From: Pedobacter sp. D749
GTDB taxonomy: Bacteria; Bacteroidota; Bacteroidia; Sphingobacteriales; Sphingobacteriaceae
Direction: 5' to 3'
Assembly (NCBI RefSeq): GCF_019317285.1
Contig: NZ_CP079218.1
Location: 2,294,001-2,358,000 of the forward strand
DNA: 64,000 nt
Part shown: positions 8,140 to 17,660 of the stretch, piece after piece
Numbering within the stretch: the stretch's first letter is position 1
Layout of the letters: each line of letters starts with the position of its first letter
Notes under the pieces: model-generated
Seen by the model: only the letters and a program-made list of their open reading frames with translations
The model's database searches: none
What the model was told of the DNA's origin: nothing
Made by a program: the position numbers and the translations under genes

Positions 8140-8170
8140 TTGTTTTTAACCAAAAATAACCTTATCTTTG
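8140..8170 (+). promoter_or_regulatory. rpsO promoter
   Basis: TTG at 8140-8142, a 20-bp spacer, then TATCTTTG at 8163-8170: a textbook Bacteroidota sigma-A promoter. It leaves a leader of about 40 bases before the rpsO ATG at 8214. Confidence 0.75.
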
Positions 8171-8213
8171 CGCCACAATTAATTAATTTTTATTGCTTTA
8201 ATATTATTCAAGA

Positions 8214-8498
8214 ATGTATTTAAGTCCAGAGAAAAAAGCTGTAATCTTCAAAGAGCACGGCGAAGTAGAAACCAACACGGGTTCTGCAGAAGGTCAAGTA
8301 GCGTTATTTACATACCGTATTGCGCACTTAACAGAACACTTAAAGAAAAATCGTAAAGATTTCTCTACTCAGTTGTCACTTCAAAAATTGGTAGGTAAAC
8401 GCCGCGGTATTTTGGCTTACCTATACAAAAAAGATATTGAGCGCTATCGTGCTATCATCAAAGCTTTATCGCTTCGTGATATCATCAAACAAAAATAA
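8214..8498 (+). CDS. rpsO: 30S ribosomal protein S15
   Basis: A 94-aa primary rRNA-binding protein of the small-subunit platform. Seen: GEVETNTGSAEGQVALFTYRI, HLKKNRKDFSTQ and LVGKRRGILAYL, all hallmarks of S15. The C-terminal lysine tail is slightly longer than in E. coli. It has its own promoter and a strong terminator and is followed by pnp, the same order as in many bacteria. Confidence 0.98.
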   Translation: MYLSPEKKAVIFKEHGEVETNTGSAEGQVALFTYRIAHLTEHLKKNRKDFSTQLSLQKLVGKRRGILAYLYKKDIERYRAIIKALSLRDIIKQK

Positions 8499-8514
8499 GC
8501 GCAAGTTTATCATT

Positions 8515-8543
8515 AAAAGCCATTCTTCAGGGAATGGCTTTTT
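8515..8543 (+). terminator. Intrinsic terminator after rpsO
   Basis: An 11-bp stem, AAAAGCCATTC (8515-8525) with GAATGGCTTTT (8532-8542), a 6-base loop and a T-run. It separates rpsO from pnp. Confidence 0.85.
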
Positions 8544-8635
8544 ACTTCCCTGTTAATTTTTTTAACGGGTTTTATTATAGATAGGCTTTTTTAATCCTAT
8601 CTTCGTTTGCAAAAACAAAAACATATATAAACAAC

Positions 8636-8661
8636 GGTGTGTAGAAAGAGGAAAACACACC
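8636..8661 (+). promoter_or_regulatory. Leader hairpin before pnp
   Basis: GGTGTGT (8636-8642) pairs perfectly with ACACACC (8655-8661) around a 12-base, all-purine loop. It ends 14 bases before the pnp ATG and downstream of a probable -7 (TATCTTCG at 8598-8605). A hairpin in this position recalls the pnp leader stem used for autoregulation in E. coli; the role here is inferred only from position. Confidence 0.5.
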
Positions 8662-8675
8662 ATAATTCTAATTAA

Positions 8676-10811
8676 ATGAATGTAATAAAAAAATCGTTCG
8701 ATTTGGGCGATGGCAGAATTGTAGAAATTGAAACTGGTAAACTGGCTAAACAGGCTGATGGTTCGGTTGTAGTTAAAATGGGCGATACGATGTTGTTAGC
8801 AACAGTTGTATCTACTGTTGGTGCTAAACCAGGTACTGATTTTTTACCATTATCGGTTGATTATCAGGAGAAATACGCGGCTACAGGCCGTATTCCGGGA
8901 GGCTTTTTACGTCGTGAAGCAAGATTATCTGATTACGAAGTATTAATCTCTCGTTTAGTAGATAGAGCTTTACGCCCAATGTTTCCAAGTGATTATCACT
9001 CTGATACACAGGTAATGATTTCTTTAATCTCTGCTGATAAAGATATTATGCCAGACTGTTTGGCAGGTTTAGCGGCATCTGCTGCATTATCAGTTTCTGA
9101 TATTCCTTTCAACGGTCCGATTTCTGAAGTACGTGTGGCTAAAATTGATGGTAAACTAATTATCAATCCTAAAGCCAGCGAATTAGAACGCGCAACTTTA
9201 GAGTTTATGGTTGCTGGTTCAGCTAACGATATAGGCATGGTTGAAGGTGAGTGTGATGAAATTCAGGAAGACGAAATGGTTGAGGCTTTAAAATTTGCAC
9301 ACGATGCAATTAAAGTTCAATGTGCTATTCAGGTTGAATTAACAGAGGCGACAGGCAAAACGGTTAAACGTGAATATAACCACGAAGATCATGATGCTGA
9401 TTTAAAAGCTAAAGTTTATGCTGATACTTACGATAAAGTTTATGCTGTAGCAAAAGCTGGTGGCAATAAAGATGTTCGTAAAGAAGGTTTCACTGCAATC
9501 ATTAACGAATTCTTTGAAGCAATGCCAGAAGATACTGCAGATTTAACTAAAGCAATGGCTAAACATTATTACCATGATGTTCAGTACGATGCGATCAGAA
9601 ATTTATTGTTAGATGAAGGTATCCGTTTAGATGGTCGTAAGACTACAGAAATCCGTCCTATCTGGAGTGAAGTTGGTTATTTACCTGCTGCTCACGGTTC
9701 GGCTGTATTTACACGTGGCGAAACTCAATCTTTGACATCGGTTACTTTAGGTAGTAAAGATGATGAACAAATGATTGATGGTGCTTTCTTTAATGGTTAC
9801 AACAAATTCTTATTGCACTATAATTTCCCTGGTTTCTCAACTGGTGAGGTTAGACCAAACAGAGGCGCTGGCCGTCGTGAAATTGGTCACGGTGCTTTAG
9901 CACAACGTTCATTGAAAAAAGTATTGCCTCAAGGTGAAGCTAATCCTTATACCATCCGTATTGTTTCTGATATTTTAGAATCTAACGGTTCTTCGTCAAT
10001 GGCAACTGTTTGTGCTGGTACATTAGCATTAATGGATGCTGGTATTAAAATCAAATCTCCGGTTTCTGGTATCGCAATGGGTTTAATTACCGATGAGAAA
10101 ACTGGTAAATATGCAATCCTTTCTGATATTTTAGGTGATGAAGATCACTTAGGTGATATGGACTTTAAAGTAACCGGTACTGAACATGGTATCGTTGCTT
10201 GTCAAATGGATTTAAAAATCAATGGTTTATCTTACGAAGTTTTAACTAAAGCTTTGTTACAGGCTAAAGAAGGTCGTTTACACATCTTAAACGAGATGAA
10301 GAAAACCATCAGCTCACCTAACGAAGATTACAAACCGCACGCTCCACGTATTGTTTCTTTAACAATTGATAAAGAATTTATCGGTGCAATTATCGGCCCT
10401 GGAGGTAAAATTATCCAGGAAATGCAACGCGAAACCGGTGCATCAATCTCTATCGAAGAAGTTGATGGTAAAGGCATTGTAGAAGTATTTGCAGATAACA
10501 AAGCGGCTATCGATGCAGCAGTTACCCGTATCCGTAATATTGTAGCTAAACCAGAAATCGGCGAAGTTTACCAGGGTAAGGTAAAATCGATTATGCCATT
10601 CGGTGCATTTGTTGAGGTTATGCCAGGTAAAGATGGTTTATTACACATCTCTGAAATTTCATGGGAACGTTTAGAAACCATGGATGGTGTATTAAAAGAA
10701 GGTGATAAAATCGAAGTTAAATTGTTAGACATCGATAAACAAGGTAAAATGAAACTTTCCCGCAAAGTTTTATTGCCAAGACCAGAAAAACCAGCTGCGC
10801 CACAAGCGTAA
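8676..10811 (+). CDS. pnp: Polyribonucleotide nucleotidyltransferase (PNPase)
   Basis: Phosphorolytic 3'-5' exoribonuclease, trimeric, central to mRNA turnover. The 711-aa protein has two RNase PH domains (about 10-225 and 310-540), then a KH domain ([21 protein letters not shown], about 560-620) and an S1 domain ([20 protein letters not shown] onwards, about 630-700). Motifs seen: [21 protein letters not shown] and [15 protein letters not shown]. Starts at ATG 8676 behind a leader hairpin and ends before a heptad array and a terminator. Confidence 0.98.
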   Translation: MNVIKKSFDLGDGRIVEIETGKLAKQADGSVVVKMGDTMLLATVVSTVGAKPGTDFLPLSVDYQEKYAATGRIPGGFLRREARLSDYEVLISRLVDRALRPMFPSDYHSDTQVMISLISADKDIMPDCLAGLAASAALSVSDIPFNGPISEVRVAKIDGKLIINPKASELERATLEFMVAGSANDIGMVEGECDEIQEDEMVEALKFAHDAIKVQCAIQVELTEATGKTVKREYNHEDHDADLKAKVYADTYDKVYAVAKAGGNKDVRKEGFTAIINEFFEAMPEDTADLTKAMAKHYYHDVQYDAIRNLLLDEGIRLDGRKTTEIRPIWSEVGYLPAAHGSAVFTRGETQSLTSVTLGSKDDEQMIDGAFFNGYNKFLLHYNFPGFSTGEVRPNRGAGRREIGHGALAQRSLKKVLPQGEANPYTIRIVSDILESNGSSSMATVCAGTLALMDAGIKIKSPVSGIAMGLITDEKTGKYAILSDILGDEDHLGDMDFKVTGTEHGIVACQMDLKINGLSYEVLTKALLQAKEGRLHILNEMKKTISSPNEDYKPHAPRIVSLTIDKEFIGAIIGPGGKIIQEMQRETGASISIEEVDGKGIVEVFADNKAAIDAAVTRIRNIVAKPEIGEVYQGKVKSIMPFGAFVEVMPGKDGLLHISEISWERLETMDGVLKEGDKIEVKLLDIDKQGKMKLSRKVLLPRPEKPAAPQA

Positions 10812-10814
10812 AAC

Positions 10815-10849
10815 AAGTCCGAAGTCGGGGAGACCGGAGTCGGAAGATA
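10815..10849. repeat. Degenerate tandem heptad array (AAGTCCG type)
   Basis: Five 7-bp units start 3 bases after the pnp stop codon, from AAGTCCG and AAGTCGG to GAAGATA. The reverse complement of this word (TCGGACT) forms the array at 20051-20078, in front of purC. Confidence 0.6.
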
Positions 10850-10857
10850 TTAAGATC

Positions 10858-10890
10858 AGCCCTTTCAGTGTAAAACTGAAAGGGCTTTTT
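10858..10890 (+). terminator. Intrinsic terminator after pnp
   Basis: A perfect 12-bp stem, AGCCCTTTCAGT (10858-10869) with its complement at 10875-10886, a 5-base loop and a T-run. Confidence 0.9.
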
Positions 10891-10915
10891 ACTTCTAAAT
10901 CGAATTAATACGCTT

Positions 10916-11074
10916 CGTCGTGCTGAATTTATTTCAGCATCTTTGTTTCTAACTTAAAAATTTTCACAGTTCTTTTGTAACTTGCATCATACCGTCATGT
11001 TGATCCGATAGCTATCGGATTTATTTCAGCATCTTACCTACTCATAAGTCCCTGAAATGAATTCAGGGTGACGG
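10916..11074. repeat. CTGAATTTATTTCAG-family repeat, two copies
   Basis: First copy 10916-10943 (CGTCGTGCTGAATTTATTTC then AGCATCTT). Second, fuller copy 10992-11074: CCGTCATGTTGATC, an embedded palindrome CCGATAGCTATCGG, TTTATTTCAGCATCTT, and a far arm CCCTGAAATGAATTCAGGG ending GTGACGG. The ends CCGTCA and TGACGG are inverted, so the whole can fold as one hairpin. It fills the gap between pnp and rpe; no gene is present. Confidence 0.65.
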
Positions 11075-11113
11075 TCGTTTTAAAATGTTACTTTAATACT
11101 AAGAGATCATTAA

Positions 11114-11785
11114 ATGAAATACATCATTGCCCCGTCCATACTTTCTGCCGATTTTGGCAATTTACAACGCGATATTGAAATGATAAACCAAAGTGAGGCC
11201 GATTGGTTCCACGTTGATGTGATGGATGGTGTTTTCGTGCCGAATATTTCTTTTGGTTTCCCGATAATGGCTGCTGTAAAAAAACATGCTATCAAACCTT
11301 TGGATGTACATTTAATGATTGTTGAGCCGGATAAATATGTCGAGGATTTTGCGAAAGCAGGAGCTGACCGCATCACCGTACATTACGAAGCCTGCACGCA
11401 TTTGCATAGAACGATTCAATTAATAAAAGCTTCTGGTTGCAAGGCTGGTGTGGCCTTGAATCCGCATACCCCGGTAACTTTATTGCAGGATGTAATTGAA
11501 GACCTGGATCTGGTATTGATTATGTCGGTTAATCCGGGTTTTGGCGGGCAGGCGTTCATTCATAATACTTATAAGAAAATTAAAGATTTAAAAGCCTTGG
11601 TTCAAGGTGTAAACGAAAACTTGATTATTGAAGTAGATGGTGGTGTGGGTTTACAAAATATTGCAACATTAGTATCAGCAGGTGCCAATGCTTTTGTAGC
11701 CGGAAATGCAATTTTTGCAACGGATAATCCGACTGAAACGATTGCCAAAATGAAAAGCTTGACAACGAATGCTGTAAGCATTTAA
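11114..11785 (+). CDS. rpe: Ribulose-phosphate 3-epimerase
   Basis: Interconverts ribulose 5-phosphate and xylulose 5-phosphate in the pentose phosphate pathway. The 223-aa TIM barrel shows the family motifs: APSILSADFGNL at the N-terminus, HVDVMDGVFVPNISFG (metal and catalytic Asp, His), LDVHLMI, NPGFGGQ and EVDGGVG (second catalytic Asp). Cytosolic. Monocistronic between repeats. Confidence 0.97.
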   Translation: MKYIIAPSILSADFGNLQRDIEMINQSEADWFHVDVMDGVFVPNISFGFPIMAAVKKHAIKPLDVHLMIVEPDKYVEDFAKAGADRITVHYEACTHLHRTIQLIKASGCKAGVALNPHTPVTLLQDVIEDLDLVLIMSVNPGFGGQAFIHNTYKKIKDLKALVQGVNENLIIEVDGGVGLQNIATLVSAGANAFVAGNAIFATDNPTETIAKMKSLTTNAVSI

Positions 11786-11928
11786 GTTTTTAACAATAGA
11801 TAAAAAAGGATAGACACAGATTGGAATGTTTTCAGGATTCTACCGTTACTTACCTTTTTGAGAAATAAAGACATCCGTGTTTATCTGTATGCATCTGTGG
11901 CTACTTTAACCAAATCTCTACGCGTAAA

Positions 11929-14349
11929 ATGCTCAAATTTAGGCTCATCCTGCTTCTTTTAATTGTCGGTTGCAGTTTTGCTGTAGCGCAGCCTTTAGTT
12001 AGGGTTTCGGGGATAATTTATAGTGATGAAAAGTTGCCATTATCTCAGGTTACTGTTATTGTTCTTGGACAAGCGCAATCAACTGTTACAGACGAATTTG
12101 GTGTTTATACCATTTATTCAAAATCGAAAATATTTAGCATTAAATATTCGCTTTTGGGTTATCAACCCCAAACCATAAAGTTTAATGAGCGCTCTGGGGC
12201 AAGGATTATCAAACAAGTAAACTTAATCGCTAATATTAATGAATTAGAGCAGGTTAACATCACCAATAAACAGAATCAGCTAAGTAACACCACTACCATA
12301 AATATTGCAGATGTATCCTCCATGCCATTGGTTTCTGGTAATTTCGAAAGCATGCTCAAAACACTGCCTGGTGTATCTACAAATAACGAACTAAGTGCCC
12401 AATATAGCGTTCGGGGAGGCAATTTTGATGAAAACCTTATTTATATTAACGATGTAGAGATTAACCGTCCAGTGCTGATCCGCAACGGACAACAAGAGGG
12501 GCTGAGTTTTATCAATTCAGACCTGGTCAGTAAAGCAAAGTTCTCTGCCGGTGGTTTTGAAGCGAAATATGGCGATAAACTTTCTTCTATTTTAGATATC
12601 AGATACGATAAACCTGACAGCAATCAAACTACTTTTAGCACCAGTCTTTTAAATACCTCTTTAACTACAAAAAGGATATTTAAAAACAGCTTTTTATTGG
12701 CTGGGTTACGTTATAAAAATAATTCGAGTGTGCTGATTAAACAAGATGAGCAAGGTAGTTATAGTCCTAATTTTGCCGATGCCCAGTTACTTTATCAATA
12801 CGATTTTTCGCCGAAATTCAATATCAGTTATTTAGGAAGTTTTAACCTTGGGCAGTTTAAACTGGTACCTACAAACAGAGAAACACAGTTTGGAACTTTA
12901 AGCACTACATTAAGGTTAAATGTAGATTACACCGGACAGGAGATTGACGATTACCAAACCTTAGGTAGCGCTGTTACCGCAACATACTCGCCAGAACCAA
13001 ATTTGGTCATCAAGTTTATCAATAGCTATTTTAACACCATTGAAAGGGAACGTTTTGATATCAACGGCCGCTATATTTTTGACGAAGTGGATAATAACTT
13101 TCCTGGAGAGAATTTTGGACCGATAAGTAAAAACAAGGGAATTGGCAGCTATTATAATTATGGAAGAAATAGTTTAAATACCCAAATTTTTACTGCTGAA
13201 ATTAAGATCGATCAGAATTTTGATAACCATGTTTTTTCCTGGGGCTTAAAATTCGACAAATCCTTATATAAGGATCAGTTAAACGAATATAATTATACCG
13301 ATTCTGCTGGGTATATCATACCCAATAACTCCAAAAACATTTTTTTGCAAAACGTAATTAATGTAAAAAACAATCTTGATATCAGCAATTATAGCGCATA
13401 CATCCAGGATAGTTACTCACTTTCAGGTTCTGCAGAATTACAGCTGGGAGCGAGGTCGACTTATAGCTCTTTAAGTAAACAATTACTGATCAGCCCGAGG
13501 ATATTGATCGCCTATAGGCCAAATTCGAACAATAAGATTCTGAGGTTTTCTGCAGGTGTATACAAACAACCACCATCATACCGTACCATACGCGATTTTT
13601 CCGGGCAATTAAATATCAACCAAAAAGCGCAAAGTTCTTATAATACTTCGCTGGGTTATGAATATGCCTTTGATGCTTTAGGAACAAGGTTAAAGTTTAC
13701 TTCAGAAGCTTACTTTAAATATTCAGATCGCTTAATTCCCTATAAAATTGATAATCTAAGGATTAAGTACCTGGCGAACGAAGTATCGCGTGGTTACGCT
13801 TATGGTGCTGATTTCAGCATTGGTGGCGAGTTTGTTAAAGATTTGGTTTCTTATTTCAGAATGTCGGTAATGCATGCCAATGAAGATATTATTGATGATA
13901 GTTATGTCCAAAATGGAACGACAATTTATCCGGGCTATTTAAAACGTCCTACAGATCAACGCCTGAATTTTTCCATATTTTTTCAGGACAGGCTTTTGAA
14001 TAGTCCGACATATAAGGTTCACCTTAATGCACTTTATGGTTCGCGTTTGCCAATTGGACCATCGCAAACACCCAGGTATTTAGATAAGTTTTACATTCCA
14101 TCTTACAAGCGGGTTGATATAGGATTTTCGAAGGATTTTTTAGATGATGCAGCTATACATAAACCAAAATTTCTGGATAGAAATTTTAATGCTGTAATTC
14201 TGTTTTTTGAGGTTTTTAATATGCTCAATCTCAATAATACCGTTTCTTATCTCTGGCTAAAAGATGTAGATAATGTACAATATGCCATACCAAATTATTT
14301 AACCGGCCGGCAGTTTAATTTAAAGTTAATTGTGAAGTTGAAAAACTAA
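11929..14349 (+). CDS. TonB-dependent outer-membrane receptor with CarboxypepD-like N-domain
   Basis: An 806-aa receptor: signal peptide (cleavage after SFAVAQ, about residue 21), a carboxypeptidase-regulatory-like Ig domain (about 24-105, VSGIIYSDEKLPLSQVTVIV...GVYTIY), a plug domain (about 125-225, with LPGVSTNNELSAQYSVRGGN and ENLIYINDVEI), and a 22-strand type barrel ending in FNLKLIVKLKN. Such receptors import ligands with energy from TonB. No SusD-like gene or regulator lies beside it, so the ligand cannot be inferred. A CACAGAT-type decayed repeat fills the upstream gap. Confidence 0.92.
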   Translation: MLKFRLILLLLIVGCSFAVAQPLVRVSGIIYSDEKLPLSQVTVIVLGQAQSTVTDEFGVYTIYSKSKIFSIKYSLLGYQPQTIKFNERSGARIIKQVNLIANINELEQVNITNKQNQLSNTTTINIADVSSMPLVSGNFESMLKTLPGVSTNNELSAQYSVRGGNFDENLIYINDVEINRPVLIRNGQQEGLSFINSDLVSKAKFSAGGFEAKYGDKLSSILDIRYDKPDSNQTTFSTSLLNTSLTTKRIFKNSFLLAGLRYKNNSSVLIKQDEQGSYSPNFADAQLLYQYDFSPKFNISYLGSFNLGQFKLVPTNRETQFGTLSTTLRLNVDYTGQEIDDYQTLGSAVTATYSPEPNLVIKFINSYFNTIERERFDINGRYIFDEVDNNFPGENFGPISKNKGIGSYYNYGRNSLNTQIFTAEIKIDQNFDNHVFSWGLKFDKSLYKDQLNEYNYTDSAGYIIPNNSKNIFLQNVINVKNNLDISNYSAYIQDSYSLSGSAELQLGARSTYSSLSKQLLISPRILIAYRPNSNNKILRFSAGVYKQPPSYRTIRDFSGQLNINQKAQSSYNTSLGYEYAFDALGTRLKFTSEAYFKYSDRLIPYKIDNLRIKYLANEVSRGYAYGADFSIGGEFVKDLVSYFRMSVMHANEDIIDDSYVQNGTTIYPGYLKRPTDQRLNFSIFFQDRLLNSPTYKVHLNALYGSRLPIGPSQTPRYLDKFYIPSYKRVDIGFSKDFLDDAAIHKPKFLDRNFNAVILFFEVFNMLNLNNTVSYLWLKDVDNVQYAIPNYLTGRQFNLKLIVKLKN

Positions 14350-14722
14350 GTTTAGTCCTAAAAGGCTTTTTAATTCTTCCTGTCAACTTAATTGTAAATC
14401 GTTAATTGAGAATTACTAACTGATCCGGGAGAATCATCAATTTTTGGAAACCCCGCGGGATAATTAGGGTAATTTTCAGATCGTATTATCTTACAGAGCT
14501 TGTATTGGGAGCTGATTTGCTACATTTAAAACCTAACAGGTTTACGAATATAACTGGTTCGTTTCGTCTCATTTCAATAAAACGATTTAATTACAAAAAC
14601 TGCAATAAATCAATCAATTTCATGCTTTTTTTTAACAAAATTTAATTTTTTAGATGACGATTTTATGGGCATAACTGCTTTAAAAATTTTACATTTACTG
14701 CCGTAAAACATTATATAATAAG
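14350..14722. other. Long intergenic leader region before serC
   Basis: No gene is seen in 373 bases. AAACCT and AGGTTT (14529-14543, with a 3-base loop) form a small hairpin of the same word pair as the element at 16831-16916. The part after 14600 is very AT-rich and probably holds the serC promoter, but no exact TAnnTTTG box stands out. Confidence 0.45.
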
Positions 14723-15796
14723 ATGAAGCATAATTTTGGCGCAGGCCCTTGTATTTTACCTCAAGAAGTGTTTAAACAAGCAGCTCAGGCTGTTTTAGAT
14801 TTTAACGATGGATTATCAATTTTAGAAATTTCGCACAGAACAACCGAATTTGAGGCAGTTGTTGCTGAAGCTGATAAGTTGGTAAAAGAATTATTAAATG
14901 TGCCGTCGGGTTATTCCGTTTTATTTTTACAAGGTGGTGCAAGTTTACAGTTTGCGATGGTTCCGATGAACTTATTGGGCGATGGACAAACAGCAAGTTA
15001 TTTAGATACTGGTGTTTGGGCAACCAAAGCATTAAAAGAGGCTAAATTTATCGGCAATGTGAATGTAGTTGCATCGTCTAAAGATGCGAATTATACGTTC
15101 ATCCCGAAAGATTTTGAAATTCCTGCTGATAGTGCGTATTTCCACTATACTTCAAACAATACTATTTATGGAACAGAGCTTTTCGAAGTACCTAAAACCG
15201 ATGTTCCTGTAGTTTGCGATATGTCATCAGATATCATGAGCCGTGTAATCGATGTTTCTCAGTTCGATTTAATTTATGCCGGAGCGCAAAAAAATGTTGG
15301 TCCAGCCGGTTTAACCATTGCTATTGTTAAAGATGAAATTTTAGGTAAAATTGACCGTAAAATTCCATCAATGTTGAACTATCAATCGCATATCGATAAC
15401 GGTTCAATGTATAACACACCTCCGGTTTTTTCTATTTATGTTGCATTATTAAACCTTCGTTGGTTAAAATCAAAAGGCGGTGTTGCAGAAATTGAAAAAG
15501 AAAACAAACAAAAAGCTGAAGCACTTTACAGAGAGATCGATCGTAATCCATTGTTTAAAGGAACTTGCGCAGTTGAAGACCGTTCCAGAATGAACATTTG
15601 TTTCGTAATGGAAAATTCAGAATTGGAAAAACCATTTTTGAAATATGCAGAAGAACAAGGTATTGTGGGGATTAAAGGCCACAGAAGTGTAGGTGGTTTC
15701 CGCGCTTCGATGTACAATGCCTTGCCAATTACAAGTGTTCATGCTTTGGTCGAGGCCATGCAGATATTTGAGGAACAACAAGCAAAAGCAAATTAA
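14723..15796 (+). CDS. serC: Phosphoserine aminotransferase
   Basis: PLP enzyme (class V aminotransferase) that makes phosphoserine from 3-phosphohydroxypyruvate, second step of serine synthesis; it may also serve pyridoxine synthesis. The 357-aa length is normal. Seen: [10 protein letters not shown] start, [20 protein letters not shown] (phosphate binding), and the PLP lysine K190 in [12 protein letters not shown]. Followed 76 bases on by serA, with which it likely forms an operon. Confidence 0.97.
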   Translation: MKHNFGAGPCILPQEVFKQAAQAVLDFNDGLSILEISHRTTEFEAVVAEADKLVKELLNVPSGYSVLFLQGGASLQFAMVPMNLLGDGQTASYLDTGVWATKALKEAKFIGNVNVVASSKDANYTFIPKDFEIPADSAYFHYTSNNTIYGTELFEVPKTDVPVVCDMSSDIMSRVIDVSQFDLIYAGAQKNVGPAGLTIAIVKDEILGKIDRKIPSMLNYQSHIDNGSMYNTPPVFSIYVALLNLRWLKSKGGVAEIEKENKQKAEALYREIDRNPLFKGTCAVEDRSRMNICFVMENSELEKPFLKYAEEQGIVGIKGHRSVGGFRASMYNALPITSVHALVEAMQIFEEQQAKAN

Positions 15797-15803
15797 TTAA
15801 ATT

Positions 15804-15867
15804 TTAACCACAGATGATTAATGCGATTATTTAATCGGTGTAATCAATCAAATCTGTGCAATCATAT
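15804..15867. repeat. CACAGATTA-family intergenic repeat
   Basis: Between serC and serA: CCACAGATGATTAAT and, inverted, AATCAAATCTGTG, with AATCGGTGTAATC between them. Resembles 7094-7146. It leaves only a few bases before the serA ATG, so it forms the leader or spacer of serA. Confidence 0.5.
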
Positions 15868-15872
15868 ATACA

Positions 15873-16823
15873 ATGATTAAAATATTAGCAAACGATGGGA
15901 TTGATCCCATCGGAAAAGAATTATTAGAAAAAGCAGGTTTCCAGGTTGATACAGAAACCATTCCTCAGGATAAATTAGCCGAGGCTTTGAAAAACTACGA
16001 TGCCATTACTGTTCGTAGCGCAACAAAAATTAGAAAAGAATTAATTGATGCCGTTCCGAATATCAAATTAATTGGTAGAGGTGGCGTTGGCATGGACAAT
16101 ATCGATGTAGAATATGCACGCAGTCAGGGTGTTGCAGTGGTAAATACACCAGCTGCATCTTCATTATCTGTTGCTGAATTGGTTTTTTCACATTTATTTA
16201 CCGGTATCAGGTTTTTACAGGATGCTAACCGAAAAATGCCTGTTGAAGGCGCTACACAATTCAATAACCTTAAAAAAGCTTATGCTAAAGGAACTGAGTT
16301 AAGCGGCAAAACCATCGGTATTATTGGTTTTGGTCGTATTGGTCGTGCAACTGCAAAAGTGGCTTTGGGTTTAGGTATGAATGTATTGGCTTACGATTTA
16401 TATCCATCTGAATCTGAAATTACTTTAGAATTCCAGGGTGGAAAATCAGTAAGTATCCCAATTAAAACGGTTTCCCTAGATGAAGTAATTACAGGAAGTG
16501 ATTTCTTTAGCTTACACACTCCATTTGCCGATAAACCGATTTTGGGTGCAGCAGAATTTGCTAAAATGAAAAACGGTGTTGGTATTGTAAACTGCTCACG
16601 CGGTGGAACAATTGATGAACCGGCTTTAATTGAAGCCTTAAATTCAGGCAAAGTTTCTTTCGCGGGTTTAGATGTTTTCGATAATGAACCAACTCCATTG
16701 GCAGAAATTTTAACACACCCTAAAATCTCATTGACACCACATATTGGTGCATCAACCAACGAAGCACAAGAGCGTATTGGTACGGAATTGGCTACATTGA
16801 TTATTGAGCATTTTAAGAAATAA
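15873..16823 (+). CDS. serA: D-3-phosphoglycerate dehydrogenase, short form
   Basis: Oxidises 3-phosphoglycerate with NAD+, first step of serine synthesis. At 316 aa it lacks the C-terminal ACT domain of long SerA, so serine feedback through ACT is not expected. Seen: NAD-binding GFGRIG (152-157), catalytic R243 (NCSRGG), E272 (FDNEP) and H290 (LTPHIGAS). Lies downstream of serC, 76 bases away, and ends before a structured inverted-repeat element shared with the convergent small gene. Confidence 0.94.
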   Translation: MIKILANDGIDPIGKELLEKAGFQVDTETIPQDKLAEALKNYDAITVRSATKIRKELIDAVPNIKLIGRGGVGMDNIDVEYARSQGVAVVNTPAASSLSVAELVFSHLFTGIRFLQDANRKMPVEGATQFNNLKKAYAKGTELSGKTIGIIGFGRIGRATAKVALGLGMNVLAYDLYPSESEITLEFQGGKSVSIPIKTVSLDEVITGSDFFSLHTPFADKPILGAAEFAKMKNGVGIVNCSRGGTIDEPALIEALNSGKVSFAGLDVFDNEPTPLAEILTHPKISLTPHIGASTNEAQERIGTELATLIIEHFKK

Positions 16824-16830
16824 TAATATT

Positions 16831-16916
16831 TTAAACCTCGCAGGTTTTAAAACGGCGCAGCCCTCAATGAGGCCGTTGAAAACATAAATACCCACGAATT
16901 AAACCTGCGAGGTTTT
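16831..16916. repeat. Nested inverted-repeat element between convergent genes
   Basis: Outer arms AAACCTCGCAGGTTT (16833-16847) and AAACCTGCGAGGTTT (16901-16915) are perfect 15-base reverse complements, and each also contains its own small hairpin (AAACCT/AGGTTT). Inside lie AACGGC (16851-16856) with GCCGTT (16872-16877), and CCTC-AAT-GAGG (16862-16872). It probably terminates serA and the opposing 48-aa gene. Confidence 0.65.
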
Positions 16917-16921
16917 CTAAA

Positions 16922-17068
16922 CTAGTCCAACGCATTCGTTGTAACCCAATACCGATAGCCCAATATCGCTTTCTGAAAAGTAGTAAGCTTGTTCGGATCT
17001 TTTTTATACAAGCTTGGCAGAACAGCCTTGTTTATCTTCGCTAAGATTTTAAACAGTCCTTTTTTCAT
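16922..17068 (-). CDS. Small conserved-type protein (48 aa)
   Basis: A short basic protein (MKKGLFKILAKINKAVLPS start, then TTFQKAILGYRYWVT, ending NALD). I recall very similar short proteins in Bacteroidota, sometimes labelled SsrA-binding protein in databases, but it has no visible SmpB fold, so I leave the function open. The ATG at 17068 lies within the last 20 bases of the gene before it (translational coupling likely). The longer frame to 17104 starts inside the neighbour and is less likely. Confidence 0.6.
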   Translation of the reverse strand: MKKGLFKILAKINKAVLPSLYKKDPNKLTTFQKAILGYRYWVTTNALD

Positions 17069-17567
17069 ACCTCTGTAGTTTTCTGTTGAAGAAATAAAAT
17101 CCAACTGCCATTATTAAAATCAAAAAGACAATGATGTAGGTTGATAAACCTCCTTTATTTTTTTTCTCTAAATCTTCCTTAAGCTGTGCATTCTGATCCT
17201 GTAATTTTTTAATGGTTTGCATATAACGTTCTATGCGTTCCTGTGAATTATCTGCCACAGCTACTTTCTGTTGGTTCTGCAAATCTTTATAATCCATTAA
17301 GACTTTCAGTTCTTTGAAAATATTGTTGTCGGTTAAAACCACCTGACGGAGAATTTCATTTGAATTTTTGATGTCTTTCTTCGTTTGCCACCCAAAAATG
17401 CCTGAACGCTGCGCTAAACTTTCATCATACTGCCCAAATTTTGCACTTCGCTCTTGAAGCAGTGAATTTACTTTAATGCGTTGTGCTGCATAAGCGGCAG
17501 TATCCTGTTGTGCAAAAGCCTGGACACTAAATAAGATAAGCGAGAGGAGATAAAAATATTTCTTCAT
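17049..17567 (-). CDS. Secreted/periplasmic coiled-coil protein with C-terminal membrane anchor
   Basis: About 172 aa from the ATG at 17567: a signal peptide (KKYFYLLSLILFSVQAFAQ), a mostly helical periplasmic part, a coiled coil at about 115-140 (ERIERYMQTIKKLQDQNAQLKE...), and a single membrane helix (TYIIVFLILIMAVGFYFF) followed by a short basic tail. The open frame extends to 17627 but those 20 residues do not look like a start of a signal peptide. Function unknown. Overlaps the following 48-aa gene by 20 bases. Confidence 0.72.
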   Translation of the reverse strand: MKKYFYLLSLILFSVQAFAQQDTAAYAAQRIKVNSLLQERSAKFGQYDESLAQRSGIFGWQTKKDIKNSNEILRQVVLTDNNIFKELKVLMDYKDLQNQQKVAVADNSQERIERYMQTIKKLQDQNAQLKEDLEKKNKGGLSTYIIVFLILIMAVGFYFFNRKLQRYEKRTV

Positions 17568-17660
17568 GTGGATATAAACGCGAAAAGGGTAGAAGTTGTT
17601 TTGTTGGTTCATTGGTTCGGTCGTCATTAGTTCATTTGTAATGCAAAGTTCCCAAAATAT

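Noticed and set aside
11943..11990. Lipobox-like LIVGC in the TonB receptor signal peptide
   Set aside because: Outer-membrane barrels of this family are not lipoproteins, and a better signal peptidase I site (AVAQ) follows.
16391..16759. A 122-codon frame on the minus strand
   Set aside because: Antisense to serA, whose catalytic residues are intact.
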